The notes under the pieces were generated by a model. That model was given only the letters and a program-made list of their open reading frames with translations. It made no database searches and had not been told where the DNA came from. Positions 10,701-22,228 of a DNA stretch of 64,000 nt are shown piece by piece (positions within the stretch are counted from its first letter, which is position 1; the number at the start of each line of letters is the position of its first letter). Source of the stretch: Endomychus coccineus (lineage: Eukaryota > Arthropoda > Insecta > Coleoptera > Endomychidae); the NCBI GenBank assembly GCA_958510875.1, contig OY294067.1, forward strand, positions 277,841,242 to 277,905,241, given 5' to 3'. The position numbers and the translations under genes are program-made.

Positions 10701-12330
10701 ACGACCCCTTTATTTTAACGCGGCACTTTTAAACCAGAACTATTTAATATTTGTACGATAACTCAAAAAAATGGATTATTATCATAACTACCACAAAAGC
10801 AAACTTTATATGGAATTTGGGTATTTTTCCTTTAGTTTGGAGCATAATGAATAGGAAAATCATAAAATAAATTTTAGGACAAAGACAAAAAAAAACTATC
10901 AAACAGTGCACTGTTTTTTTTTAATACTCTCAGTCTTGTTATAAATCTTTCTTTCTCGTTTTGTCAAAATTAACGATTTTAGTCGCACAGCACCTATCTG
11001 TTTTAATCAGAATCAATCGGCCAATCTGATGCGGGAAAAAGTATGGGGTGCTATTTAAAAAAATTATGTTAGTTATTGAAATTTTAAATTTGCCCTTCTC
11101 ATGACATGTTTGCGCTATTCTTTTTTATGATTTAATGAAACAACAATAACTATCTTTTTATTCCACTTCATCGTGTGTTTTTCGAATATAACAAATTTAT
11201 TTATATTTGAAATTGAGAATTACGTTTTGAAACAATTTGTATAGAATTATTTTTAATTTTCATTTTATTAATTAAATAAATAAAAAGTATGGTTTAATTA
11301 TTTGTTATTAAAATATTGAGTTAAATCTATTGGTATGTAGGGAATTAATTTCATTTGTAAGGCAGTTATTATTATTTTGAGAAAAATTAATTTTTATGTG
11401 AAAACAAATATAAGATGAAAATTGGAATAAAATAAAAGGTAAGGCAGAAACGCTTTGGAATATTTATAAAAAATTTGATTTACTTTTTAATTATAACTAG
11501 GTTTCTTATTTTTATTATTAAATATAAATTATTTATTACCATTATTCAAATAGTTTAATCAATTAGTTTATTAACTTCATTAATAAAATTTGATGTGTAA
11601 TTATTTTTAAATTAAAACGAAGTTTTGTTAATGCAAGAAACTATCTTTTAAGCTTTTTTAGATGAAAATTTGGAAATTCTTATTTGTTTAAAATTTTCAA
11701 TTTCAAAACTTTATGAAAAATTTTATTGAAAATTATAAATTTCATTCAAATTTATGAAGAAGAATCGGACCATAATTACAAAACTCGTCTGCTATCTTAG
11801 CCGCCATCTGGAATTTTCGAATGTATATCGTATAACGTAACGAAGTTAAAAATTAAAACTTACGCATAAAAGATCAATTAAAGGTCACGCACAAAATTAC
11901 AGAGCCATTCTGTTAAAGAAAAAAAATTCTCGATCGAATTATACGCCATCACAAAAGAATGGGGTATAACAACTCCATTGATCTTAAAGATTTGTGTAAT
12001 TATGATTTGACTACACAATGTCGCAATGGCTTTGCTAAATCAATTCGTATTGTACAGGAGAATACAATACAATTTTTGTACAAGATGTCTTATTCAGACA
12101 CTGTTCATAAAACAATTGAGGCCAAACATTCTGCTTTCTAAGGACTCTGTTACATTAAAACAAGCTCACGAAAACAGTTTACGAAAAAACCTCTTGAGTT
12201 TATTAAATTCTCACTACACTCTGAATTTTATAATTCCGTTTGTAAGTAACAAAAACCCTGTTACTGGGAGATTACTGTTTAGCAAACATTCATTTTTATG
12301 TATTCATTTATAATAATATCCTTCAATAGA
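10701..12330. other. Very AT-rich spacer; no gene recognised
   Basis: The stretch from about 11,100 to 11,780 is extremely AT-rich. Two overlapping frames at 11,959-12,313 (+) may be diverged PLE N-terminal sequence because they lie just upstream of a family B PLE, but I see no diagnostic motif in them. Confidence 0.35.
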
Positions 12331-12454
12331 ATGAAAATTTCAGTTATTATTGTATTAATAAACTATTATATAGTTCACACTGTAGATGTATTATGATACT
12401 ATTGATGAGACTTAATCACCCTTATCCACTAAAAACAAACAAACAGGTACATTT

Positions 12455-12951
12455 AGATATAAAATAGCTGTGTTTAATAGTCTAGTTCATAGATTATTGG
12501 ACGTTCCTTTGAGTCAGCAAAATTACAACAACGAAAACCTTCAGCAAATTGCGTTGGACAATGGTTACCACAAATCTTTGATCAATGATTTAATTTCTAA
12601 ACAAGAAAGAAAATTGGAAGGTAGCCAACTAACCAAATTAGAGCCATACTTCAATAAAATTCAAAAGTTTCGCTTATCATCCTTTAGTAATTAGTAATAC
12701 AATCAGATTATAGATGTAAGAACAAGCTAAAACACCGTTTGGGCAACACCTTTGATAAAGTTTCCGATTTCGACAAATCTGGGATTTACAAAATCAATTA
12801 TGAGCCGTGTTCAAAATGCTATGTGGGTCAAACTAGTAGGAATATTTTAACTCGTTATAAGGAACATTTTGCCAATATGCAGAAAAATAATGGTGAAAAA
12901 TCAGCGGTAGCCGAACATATTTTGAATACATGTCACATCATTTATATCTAG
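12455..12951 (+). pseudogene. PLE family B RT thumb and GIY-YIG endonuclease, broken
   Basis: A first block (12,470-12,694) encodes FNSLVHRLLDVPLSQQNY and a region that follows the RT palm in PLEs. After a stop and frameshift, the second block (12,739-12,951) encodes the GIY-YIG domain: SGIYKINYEPCSKC, then CYVGQTSRNILTRYKEH, then SAVAEHILNTCH. The Cys pair between GIY and YVG and the later His residues are the zinc-finger-like feature peculiar to PLE GIY-YIG nucleases. The RT catalytic part is absent here. Confidence 0.8.
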
Positions 12952-13099
12952 GTAATTTAGAAGTGATGGATGGAAATGTGTAAACGAAAAGCAATTTATT
13001 AAATTCCGATTTATCTCCAGTTGAGGGTAACCACCCATTGTTTAGATTACTTTCCCCAAATAGTATTTGAACAGGCACATTTTGATTTATAATTTAGTT

Positions 13100-13141
13100 T
13101 ACTCTGATGATGGCTACTTGGTAGCCGAAAGGTCCTCAGTA
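13100..13141 (+). ncRNA. Hammerhead ribozyme, PLE family B, copy B1
   Basis: Stem I TACT with AGTA, intact CTGATGA, stem II GGCTAC with GTAGCC closed by a 3-base TTG loop, GAA, a self-complementary AGGTCCT stem III and cleavage after C13137. Stem III is too short to close alone, which is the form thought to work as a dimer in PLE hammerheads. All core bases match consensus. Confidence 0.82.
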
Positions 13142-13205
13142 CTTTGATAGTATTTTTAGTGGATAAGGGTAATTATTTCTTATCATTGGTATTATTGTAT
13201 TATTG

Positions 13206-14480
13206 AGTATGCCACTATTTTTATTACCTTGTATTTTTTCGCGTGAATGTGATATAGTTTAAAGAGCAACTTTTTTCGTTATACCACAACCACCCATATC
13301 TATCTCTCGTGGTAACGACAATCTGTTATAACAAATGACTAACTCGAAGAGGGCGCTTCAGAAAATGGCTATTCATGAAACATTACGGATATCTCAGAAG
13401 AAACCATCGAAGGGAAACCGATACATTTAGATCACTGGTATTTATTTATTACCAAATGGTTTAAATGTGTCAACTGTAGCGAAAGACCCTGAATATTATT
13501 GATATCATATCAGTTTATTGAAATCGTAAATTCTCATAAATTTCATGTGATAAATGAAGGAACTAATGGCTGTGCCATATAAGCGACTAAAGCACCAACG
13601 TTTTCTCGGAAATATAATGATCGAAGCTGCCGCTGCGTTAGTTCTGTTCTGGCCAAGAATTCCGGCAAAGCTCGCCGGAAATCGTAACCTCATTTCTGGG
13701 GATTTTGACTGCGAACGGTGATATTAAATACGCTGGGTAAAGATTTAATTCGTGCCATCATTTCATCAGCTTCAATTTCGTTTCAATGTACCGTTATGAA
13801 CTCATTTAATTCCACCCTCTCAGATGCTAACGAGAGCAATAAATACGGTCAATTAAAGAAATTAATGAAAATGAATCTACGTAACGAAATTATAAACATT
13901 ATTAATTATTTACGAGGCGATTCCATTAAAAAGTCTATCTGGTAGCAAACGATAATAAAACTTATGGACCACCTCTGTTGCCATTTAAAGTAGAGTAGGA
14001 AATAGTCGTGAACGTGCCTACATATACTTTTTGAATAGGAGAAAAAACCTCATTTGCTAGTATTTTTTACACATTGCGTTATCTTATCCCATATTTGTAC
14101 CCAAACTCTTCGAAGCTATTTCACATGAACTTCTGACAACAGTCTCAATCCGACCAACTTTTTTTATATGAGAGGTCTGCATTTAACTCTAGGCAAGTCA
14201 CAAGAATATAGTGTGTGCTCCTTTTTGTCGTACAAATAATAAAAAAAATTGTGTTTATTTTTTCTGTTACATCATGGCAATTTCATACAAAAAAATCCCG
14301 AACTTCAATTAGAAAAACCCATTTTATTCATCTAAAGTCTGAAAAGTTGAAAGGAGGGAAGACTTCGTTCGCCGCCGTTCACTCCGTCTCAATAACTAAG
14401 ATAAGTCCTTCTTCTGTAGTTGGACGAGGCTCGAACGAGATTGCTACACTGTCGGACAGTTCAGAGAGCACTCTCTATTT
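13206..14480. other. No gene recognised
   Basis: Open frames at 13,505-13,693 (-) and 13,718-13,945 (+) resemble nothing I know. No repeat boundary is obvious. Confidence 0.35.
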
Positions 14481-14489
14481 CATTATACT

Positions 14490-14790
14490 CTTCGCGACGA
14501 AGGAAAAATCCGTCTGCCTGTCTGTCTGTATGTCACGATAACTCAAAAACGAAAGGTCCTATCATATTCAAATTTTGACAAAAATTCGTTTGCGGTTCGG
14601 TGATGAACCCTATTTTTTTCAGGGAAATCGTGTAATAAACACACCCTTTTCTGAAGGTTTGAAAATTTCAAAAAAATCGTAACTCCCAAAGTATACATTG
14701 AATCGATTCAAAACTTCTACAGTAAATTTATGTTAATTTAAAACTGGGTTCACCCAAATTTCAATAAAAACAAGAACAACTGTCGATGTA
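14490..14790 (+). repeat. Dispersed repeat, copy 1 (CTGTCTGT ... ATAACTCAAAA)
   Basis: A run of GTCTGTCTGTCTG-like words is followed by cacgataactcaaaa, cgaaaggt, tcatattcaaattttgac and later aacttctacagtaaattta. The same succession occurs at 16,285-16,800. This is an interspersed, apparently non-coding repeat of unknown class. Confidence 0.65.
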
Positions 14791-14914
14791 AAGCAGGAAG
14801 GCGGATACCACAATCCCTAATATGATGATGCGCGTGATAACCACCAACTGCGCCTTCTCATGAGATGATCATCTGAGGTCCATTGCGAAAACCGTTCCAC
14901 AAAAACTTGGTTTT

Positions 14915-15480
14915 CTATTCCGTGCCAAAATCTATTTTACATCGCAGCAGCTCCTCATAATCTACAAAGCACAAATTCGAACTGTTCTTGAGCATTGTTC
15001 AAATGTTTCGGGTTCGGATCTCAAACATACGATGAAGCTCTTGGGTTCCATCCAGAAGAGAACTATTCGTCTGATTGATATCACATCTACGAATTCATTG
15101 GCCTTCTAGATCATCGTAGAAAGGTGGCGATCTCTCCCTTCTCTATAGATATTTCCATGGTCGCTGTTCATCAGCAATGTCGTCTGTTATTTCACCACGA
15201 GAGATTCCATATAGGCGGACTAGATGAGCTCAAGGGGTGACCAGTCCCCTTCATTGTCAAGCTCGAGACCTCCCGAACTTCTTCATACCTTCATTTTTCT
15301 ATCGAACATCGAAGTGGTGGAACTTTGCCTAGTGGGATCCTTATGCCTATAACCTCCAAACCTTTAAGAATAATCTTCTCTCCCAACATTCCACCGCTGG
15401 CTCACACCATGTTTATCGAACATTATAGGTTTGCTATCGTGTAGTCAAACTGTAGAACAAATTTGTTGCAAGCGGCGACA
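14915..15480 (+). pseudogene. LINE reverse transcriptase C-terminal fragment
   Basis: Translation with several frame changes gives QQLLIIYKAQIRTVLEHCS, GSIQKRTIRLID, then a short histidine/arginine-rich region and a tail reading WNFA..., SYAYNLQTF. This is the conserved 3' end of a non-LTR reverse transcriptase gene. Related 3' ends occur at 24,332, 24,640 and, inverted, at 60,945. It is 5' truncated and full of stops, as expected for a dead-on-arrival insertion. The clade is not certain. Confidence 0.65.
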
Positions 15481-15489
15481 CATTTATAG

Positions 15490-16284
15490 TTACCTTCATA
15501 ATTTGTCATGAAATAGAATTGAAAGAAATTTAAACGTCCTCTTGAAAGCATCATACTCCACCAAACAACGATAAAATAATATTACGAACGAATTATTCGC
15601 TTGCGCCATCTGGTTTTAGTGGCTCAACTAAATGATGCGAAAACCACATTCTGCTGTCTATATTCCATAATCAACTTCTAATTAGTCCGGAATTAGGGTT
15701 CTTGTTATTTTAGGAATAATGAAATGAAACCTTTAAAGATTCCATCTCCGTTTATATTTCTTGATGGGGGAATAATAACTTCATGTAAATGAGAATCTAT
15801 ATAGGATGAAAAGATAATATTAGGTCAACGAGGAGTGTGAATTTCAGTAGATCATGAATTCTACCCTTAATTGGAACTGAAGGAATTCTGAAGCCTGACA
15901 AAGTTCAAAATTAAAAGTAGTGCATTTTTCAAGTAATCCGAGGTGAAATGTGATCTGGCAGTAAATTACTGGAATTATCATTCCAAAAGAAACCGATTTT
16001 GTTGGAATTCCCAACAGGGAGAATAGTTTGAACAAATGATTGAACATATCTCCTTGGCAATCAAAAAATCATGCATTAAAGAATATTTTTTGGAAGAATT
16101 AAAAACGAGATTAAAAATGAAAGGGTAATCTCGTTTTCAATTATTATATTCTTCGCAAACCAATTCCAAAGAATACGAGTATGTTGCATTTACTCAAACT
16201 ATTTCTGAAATCGTTAGAAAAGTGATAGAGCAAAAATTCCTTCACCGTTATACTATTCATAGAATTTTGAGCACCTTTGATAAA
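15490..16284. other. No gene seen
   Basis: Only short frames; the minus frames at 15,844-16,047 and 16,144-16,374 are unsupported, the latter overlapping the dispersed repeat. Confidence 0.4.
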
Positions 16285-16810
16285 GTCCGTCCATCTGTCT
16301 GGATGTCCATCACAAAATGTTGGTCTACACGATAACTCAAAACGAAAGGTTTTATCATATTCAAATTTTGACAAAAAATCGTTTAATGTTCTGTGGCGAA
16401 CCTTATTGTTTTTAAAAAAATCGTTAGTTCCAAATCAATCAATCAAAACGGGGGTTAACAAGTTCGGAGCACTTAGACCTATTGATTGGGTCCATTGTGC
16501 GCTCCTTGACACAAGAATCAGTCAAGCAGGCCTAAGGCAGTGCCGAAGGCTAAGATTTTGCATGGACTGATATATCTCTTATGGCTTCAAGCGGCACCTG
16601 TCGAGGTGTTTCAGCTCAAGAGAAGCCAGTTTCGTCGTCTCTCCACATCTACAAGCTGATTTTTTAACAATGCCATTTAGTGTAGATGTTTGCTCAGAGG
16701 ACAGTGTCTTAGACCCGTCGTATGCATAGTATCGCTTTAAAACTTTTACAGTAAATTTAGAACGGCTTTCATACAAATTTCAACAAAATCGTTGAACAAC
16801 AACAACAAAT
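16285..16810 (+). repeat. Dispersed repeat, copy 2, split by a LINE
   Basis: The left half (to about 16,432) matches 14,500-14,690 and the right half (from about 16,716) matches 14,700-14,790. A minus-strand LINE 3' end sits between them. The two halves rejoin in the order seen in copy 1, so the LINE entered after the repeat was in place. Confidence 0.7.
16434..16715 (-). mobile_element. Loa-like LINE, 3' end fragment
   Basis: This minus-strand fragment matches the 3' part of the LINE at 48.1-49.0 kb: SACRCGE...., the cctaaggcagt block and the gggtccattgtgcgc block. It ends in a GATT-repeat tail (atcaatcaatc at 16,434 on the plus strand). Only the cysteine-containing C-terminal region remains, with stops. 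Confidence 0.8.
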
Positions 16811-16935
16811 AAAAGGTCAACTTAAGTTTACACCGTAGTTTAACCGTTTATCGTATATATTGATAAATGAAAGAACTTTTTTGTGTTATATATGTTTTCA
16901 CATGTATTTACAAATCGTAATTGTGTGCTAAATCT

Positions 16936-17850
16936 CTAAGGTATTCTAAAATAAAGGTATTCTAAAATGTTGATGTTACGAGAATTTTCTATAAGGCTTA
17001 TGATACGTATATCTGCACCCCCATACTTCTTCAGCTTTAACGGAAGGGGATGACCTGCTACAAGTTGCTCATAAAACGCATCTCTCCCTTTTTGGATCTT
17101 TCTCAGGCCGTCAATGAACTTCCATTTTATGAGGTGATCCATTCCCAAATCTAGTTGGAGTCTCCTATGAGCGGCTTCCGCATGTTTGTTCGTCCTATCT
17201 TCTCCATTTATTGTTCGCTGATGATAAACATTCCACATTTGATGTGGAAAAAGCGTTGGACGTCGACCGTTGCCTCGTCTGTCACATAATATACATAAAT
17301 AGATAAACATACCTGTTCACACGTCCGATGTAATTATCTTCAAACCAATCCAACACTGGTTGAAGTTCTTCCGGTAAAGCATCTCTCCTAATGCATCAAC
17401 AGCTTCATACAGATGCGCAGGCAGAACAAAGGTCAAAGTTATTACTATCTTTGCTTTTACAGATTGTACTGTCTTAATAAACCTAGGATACCCAACTTGT
17501 TTCTCATGTTCTTAACCAAATGGAATAATTTATCCGTACATCCGGATAAATATCCCTCATAGCTGAAAACGCAGCCTGCTCGAAGTCGCAATGTATATGG
17601 TTTGGTGTTGAATGAGGAATTATATTTTTATGTAGGAATCCTGCAGTTTGTTGGGTAGCAATGCGTAAAAAATAGGGTGTACTCCTTTGTTTTTCACTGC
17701 CATCACAGTATATATTTGTGCAAACAGTGAGGGAGCAGCAGAAAAAGTTCCATCGGAGTACCATGTTTTGTCATCCAAATGAGAAAGCCAACTGAAATCT
17801 GTATTTGTATATGTTTTAAATGGAACATTGAACATTTATTACAAAATTAA
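16936..17850 (-). pseudogene. Mutator-like (MULE) transposase, broken
   Basis: Read on the minus strand from 17,835: DDKTWYSDGTFSAAPSLFAQ, IYTVMAVKN and HPIFYALLPNK form the start of the MULE transposase domain, with the first catalytic Asp in DGTF. After a frameshift comes IHCDFEQAAFSAM with the second Asp (17,590-17,550). A C-terminal block (17,310-16,936) has QMWNVY, EDRTNKHAEAAH and KWKFIDGLRKIQ, the region after the catalytic core in insect FLYWCH/MULE-type proteins. Several frameshifts and stops are present and no terminal inverted repeats were found. Confidence 0.8.
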
Positions 17851-18124
17851 TTAATTTAATGAAAGTTTTGTCTTAATAACAGATGATTTATAATTTTTTA
17901 TAACAATTTGTCTCTTTTCCGTCATTTGTACACTAAACAGAAAACTTTTTGAAAATTTGTTTCTACTATTAATTAGGAAACATCTCTGAAATTAAAGATT
18001 TTAATTATAGGGAAGGTTTGATAATAATGAAAGGATATAAAGATAATTTAGTGATAGTTAGTTGACTCCAAAAAAAAATAATCATTCTACTACGAACCGA
18101 CGACGACAGATTGTTGTAGACCCT

Positions 18125-18190
18125 GGTCCATGGGCTAGGTTACTCGGTTCCCACTCAGAAGGTGCGGGTTCGATTCCCAGTACCGCAAAA
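18125..18190 (+). other. tRNA-like sequence with Pol III B box
   Basis: The stretch has a strong B-box word (ggttcgattcc near 18,168-18,178) and an A-box-like tgggctagg about 35 bases earlier, followed by taccgcaaa. I could not fold a complete cloverleaf with a matching acceptor stem. It is either a decayed tRNA or the tRNA-derived head of a SINE. Confidence 0.35.
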
Positions 18191-19116
18191 TTTGTTTTTG
18201 TAATAACGTTTTCTTAAAAACATTATTAATTTGAATTTAATTTAGTATTGTGAAGCTAATGAAATAAATAATTTACTTCATTATTTTTACACAAATGTTA
18301 TCTTATAGAATGTGAAACAATTATATTGAAGTCAGTGACCAAATTAAATGACTATTCTCCAAGTCGCTACACTAGTTGAAATATTTTCTTAATGATGTTA
18401 TGGATTTACATAGATCGAAGTCAACAATCAAATAAAAGATCATTCGTTCTTCGGTGAAAACTACTTATCGGATTAACCCAGTCAGATAAACACTACGGAA
18501 GTACATAAACGCCTCCAATTATCATGTAGTTACTCAAGAATGTTATGTTATGTCAACAATAACATCTCCCAGTGATATGAATATTATGGTTTACATTTCC
18601 AACAGATCGATTGATGAGATAAGTATTTCAAGTTGTTGGCAGCCGACTCTCGCTTTTGTTCCATAATAGAAAAATAAATGTTCGCCATATTCTCTTGCTT
18701 TTAGCTGAATATGTTCCGCAAGTATAAAGTTAGATCCACTTAGCAGGCGATGCTAAACTTGCAACATATAAAAGCCGTTTATAAAAGGCGATTTATCTTC
18801 GGAAAATGCATAGTGGTCCTGCGAGAGGCAACTTCTGTGGTACACAGAGATGCAACGATTTGCGCAAATTATTTGTTACTTTTCATGCTGTCATGAAAGT
18901 TTTAATCATCTCATCAGAATGATTTACGATGCAGCATTGCACCATATTATTGTACAGGATGCGCCATTGTTGTGTCAAAATTCGATATATCCGTTAGGGT
19001 AGAAGATATCAAATAAAGTTATTCACGAAAATTGTATACATCTGTAAACTTCACACATTGTAAAATTATTTTTATATGTACAGGCTGCTCCATATTGCTA
19101 GGGTGAACCAAACATA
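18191..19116. other. No gene seen
   Basis: AT-rich DNA without recognised features up to the target duplication of the hAT element. Confidence 0.4.
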
Positions 19117-19124
19117 CACATAAT

Positions 19125-20329
19125 TAAAGCTCGGAAAAAATGCAACCGAAAAAGTCAAAAATATGCCCATTCAAATGCATCAAAAATTGACAAAAAATGC
19201 AAGGATTTTAGAAGAAAATGCAAGAATTTTAGAAAAAATGCAAGGAACTTAGGAAAAAATTCGAGAAATGATGTATATTATAATGTTGAATAATACTATT
19301 ATTTCATTATTTTATTATGGTAGGGAGTGGGGGCGGGATTTAATAATTATACAACGAAAATATGTACTAAGTATCACATTTTATTATTAATAATACATAC
19401 TATTAAAATTATTAATATACCTAAGATAACAATAAAACAAAATAACAATATAAGTATTTAAACAAACATAAGTCATGTCTTACAATTATTATAAAAACTA
19501 TTAATAATTAAGTGTCTTTCAAAGTTTTCTAAGAGGAAACTTTGTCTCTTGTCAGAAAACATGTGTTTAAAAATTGAAAAACTTCGTTCAACATCAACTG
19601 ATGTAATTAGCATATTTATATTTACAAATGATGTTTAATTCTAAGTTAGGTATATTTACATCGTTTTCGCCCACAAAAACTTTCGAAATATTTTTCAAAA
19701 TTTGAAAGCATGCATTATTTTGAGCCACAGAATTGAATTTATGTAGAACGACGGTCCCAATTTGTCCAGCAACTTTCTTACAATTTGACTCAAACTGGCT
19801 AATTAGAGCTACTGATTCCGTTAATGGAACACACGATTTTTCTAAACTTTTAATAGTTGTAGATACAAACATATAAGTGGTTTTTATAAATATAAAACTA
19901 TTCTTTATTAATGAATTCTTAAAAATATTTTTTGAGTTTAAAAGAGATGTAGATGAAGAGTCACTAAGATCGGCAATCACATGTTTAATGTTGCTGCGAA
20001 TCCCCCGGTTACAGTTAATTGTTTATGGTAGTTGGTATTTCCCATTCTAAGAATAAAGTAATAAAATTATCATTATAGTAAGACCCTTTCAATAAAGTAG
20101 GTACGTACTCTTTAAAGTTCTATCAATTTTGGGGTAGCAGGTAGTTTCAAACCCAAACAGATTTAATAAATTCCACAATGAAAACTTTCTGTTCGATAAG
20201 ATTTTAAAATAATTGGCAATAAATGCAAAAAATGCTCAAATATTTAAAAAAATGCATATTTTGGGAAAAAGTTTAAAAAAAATTCAAAAAAAGCAAAAAA
20301 AATGCAAGTTGCATTTTTTCCGTGCTTTA
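19125..20329 (-). mobile_element. hAT transposon, internally deleted, with exact target duplication
   Basis: The element is 1,205 bp. Its terminal inverted repeats are 21 bp with one mismatch (taaagctcgg..., aaaatgcaa on the left; the right end is the inverse of taaagcacgg..., aaaatgcaa). It is bracketed by identical 8-bp duplications, cacataat at 19,117-19,124 and 20,330-20,337, as expected for hAT. Many aaaatgcaa words lie just inside both ends, which look like transposase-binding subterminal repeats. Only the C-terminal third of a transposase remains, so it is non-autonomous. Confidence 0.93.
19505..19980 (-). pseudogene. hAT transposase C-terminal fragment
   Basis: A 128-codon minus-strand frame (19,980-19,594) leads, after one frameshift, into SVDVERSFSIFKHMFSDKRQ and ENFERHL. 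That is the hAT dimerisation region, with the SxxxERxFS signature used for transposase oligomerisation. The N-terminal zinc finger and the catalytic core are missing. It lies wholly inside the element described above. Confidence 0.85.
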
Positions 20330-20337
20330 CACATAAT

Positions 20338-20640
20338 ATACTAAAAGAGTCAACTGTGGATAAACTATATCACTAATAAGTACGAAATAATCACCTTTAT
20401 CCACTGAAAATATTGTTAAAGTACTAAGAACCTTTCCGCTACCAAGTAGCCATCATCAGAGTAAACTGAATTAGAAAACGAAATGACCTATTTGAATACT
20501 ATTTGGGTTAATAATACAAACAAGGGGTTACCCTCAGCTGGAGATAAATTTGAATTTAATAAATTGCTTTTTCGCTTATACTTTTCCATCCCTTCTAAAT
20601 TAGCTAGATATTTGTACGTACTTTATTGAGAAATGGTGCA
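20338..20640 (-). mobile_element. PLE family B, 3' end, copy B5
   Basis: Minus-strand end of a family B element: the last codons (about 20,640-20,540), an untranslated part with gagggtaacc, the hammerhead, then the outer tail with ctttatccac and cagttgactc-like words. The hAT element lies directly beyond its outer end, so the hAT insertion may have split it. Confidence 0.75.
20422..20463 (-). ncRNA. Hammerhead ribozyme, PLE family B, copy B5
   Basis: CTGATGA intact; stem II GGCTAC with GTAGCG has one closing mismatch; stem III AGGTTCT is partly lost; stem I TACT with AGTA is kept. Probably weakened. Confidence 0.65.
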
Positions 20641-20749
20641 ACCTGAATTACTTATTATTCTTTTCTCCACGAGTTCTTAAGAACTCGAATCCTTATTAAA
20701 ATGAGTATGAACAAATCTCTTCGATGTATGTGCGAGGTATTCATACATA

Positions 20750-22226
20750 CGAGGGCAAGGTAAAAAGTTCATGAAAAATAAAACAGATGGTGCCACATTC
20801 GAGAATCCCATATACCATCTTCAACTAGAACGCGTTCAAATATTCAGACTGATATGTTATTCAGTTATGTTTTGACACCCATCGATTCTAAAACTAAGAT
20901 TACGTAGAAATGCGGTCAAGGAAGAGTTAATTGCAACCAGTTATGCTAATTATAATGAATGAAAATGGTACAGGTACTTCTTGTCTGAAAATAAACATCA
21001 AATATTGTAGGTGGTCAATATCCTATTAGTATGGTCTAATAAACAGAGAAATTATTACTTCTCGGTTTCTTGAAATAATTCAAATTAATTCAAAATGAAG
21101 TTTTATAAAGTATTATATCTTGATAGAGCATACGATCTGTCAGGCTGGCCTAGCGACGATCTGTCTCGTAATTCGATATCTCCTATCCGGAGCACTGACT
21201 TTTGGGTCAGCAAGTAAGTATGATTGGCAACGCAAGAACAGTACGAGGCGACTGGAACTTCTTATCTGAGTCAAGGGAAATTCACGTGGAGCAAGCAGCC
21301 TTGAAGTTTTTCGGAATATGGAAAAATTGAATTTCAGATCTTGATTGAATAATATTTCTTGCGTGGAAAAAAAATTACGCAAACCAAAGCATAGCTTGTT
21401 AAACATTATGGGGACTCCTCACCATCGATTAGAACGATTCGCAAGTGGTTTATTGATTCTCGTTGTGGTAGTAAGCCAAAGGACGCCGAACGTTCTGGTC
21501 GTCCAACTGAAGTTACAACGCCAGAAATCGTCGATAAAATCCATGGTATGATATTCGACGATCGGCGAGTTGAAGTGCACGAGATTTCTGAGGCTATGGT
21601 CATCTCAACTGAACGGGTACGGAATATTTTGCATACATTTTTGAATATGGGAAAGCTATCTGCTAGATTGATGCATTTGATCTCTGTTCACAATAAGCGC
21701 AACCGTGTGACTTCAAAGGAGTGTTTGGCGAGGTTCAACTGCGATAACGACTTATTGCGCCGTTTCAAAAGTGTGGACGAAGCATGGATCCATCACAACA
21801 TACCAGAGACCAAAGAACAGTCGAAACAGTGGTCTTGTCCTGGCGAATCGAAGCCGAAAAAGGTCATAGTGGGTTTATCGACCAACAAAGTCAGGGCGAG
21901 ATGATCAATGGCAAAATTGCATGAATTGCGCTACGAATTGGTTTGAATTCTCAATATTTGACCTCCTGCGATTGTTATCTATTTTCAAACATAAAGAAAC
22001 GGCTCGGCGAAAAGACATTTGTCTCCAACGATGAGGTCATGGCTGAAACAAATGCCTATTTTGGAGGATTGCCGAAATTGTATTATTTAAAAGGAATCGA
22101 AAAATCAGAAAAACGTTGAACGAAGTGTATCGGGCTATAAGGAGCTTATGTTGAGACATAAAATAAGTTTGGACCAAACAAATCATTTTTTGTTTCATTT
22201 TTCAGGAACTTTCCATCTTGCCCTCG
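20750..22226 (+). mobile_element. mariner transposon, copy 1
   Basis: The terminal inverted repeats read cgagggcaaggtaaaaagttc on the left and the inverse of cgagggcaagatggaaagttc on the right, both flanked by TA (20,748-20,749 and 22,227-22,228). The transposase is on the plus strand. A central part of the gene is deleted. About 350 bp of unrelated sequence (roughly 20,990-21,340) is inserted upstream, keeping total length near 1.48 kb. Confidence 0.9.
21345..22190 (+). pseudogene. mariner transposase, broken (DD34D family)
   Basis: Helix-turn-helix remnants are followed by a 118-codon frame (21,548-21,904) with VHEISEAM, TERVRNILH, SVHNKRNRV and DEAWIHHNIPETKEQSKQW. This includes the first catalytic Asp (VDEAWIHH). 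After STNKV the sequence jumps to KLHELRYELV and the C-terminal part, so the FWD and second-Asp regions are deleted. Multiple stops are present. Confidence 0.85.
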
Positions 22227-22228
22227 TA

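Larger units (their letters stand above)
12330..13205 (+). mobile_element. PLE family B, copy B1
   Basis: Plus-strand Penelope-like element, 5' truncated or rearranged. A terminal-type sequence (cttatccactaaaaa) near 12,420 sits directly before the coding remnant. That remnant (12,455-12,950) is followed by a 3' untranslated part, the hammerhead at 13,100-13,141 and an outer tail reading ggataagggtaattatttcttatc. The terminal word therefore occurs both before and after the coding part, in opposite orientations, matching the inverted terminal layout typical of PLEs. Confidence 0.8.

Noticed and set aside
20990..21340. GC-richer insert in mariner copy 1 considered as a tRNA or SINE
   Set aside because: No A/B boxes in the right order and no cloverleaf; left as unassigned insert.
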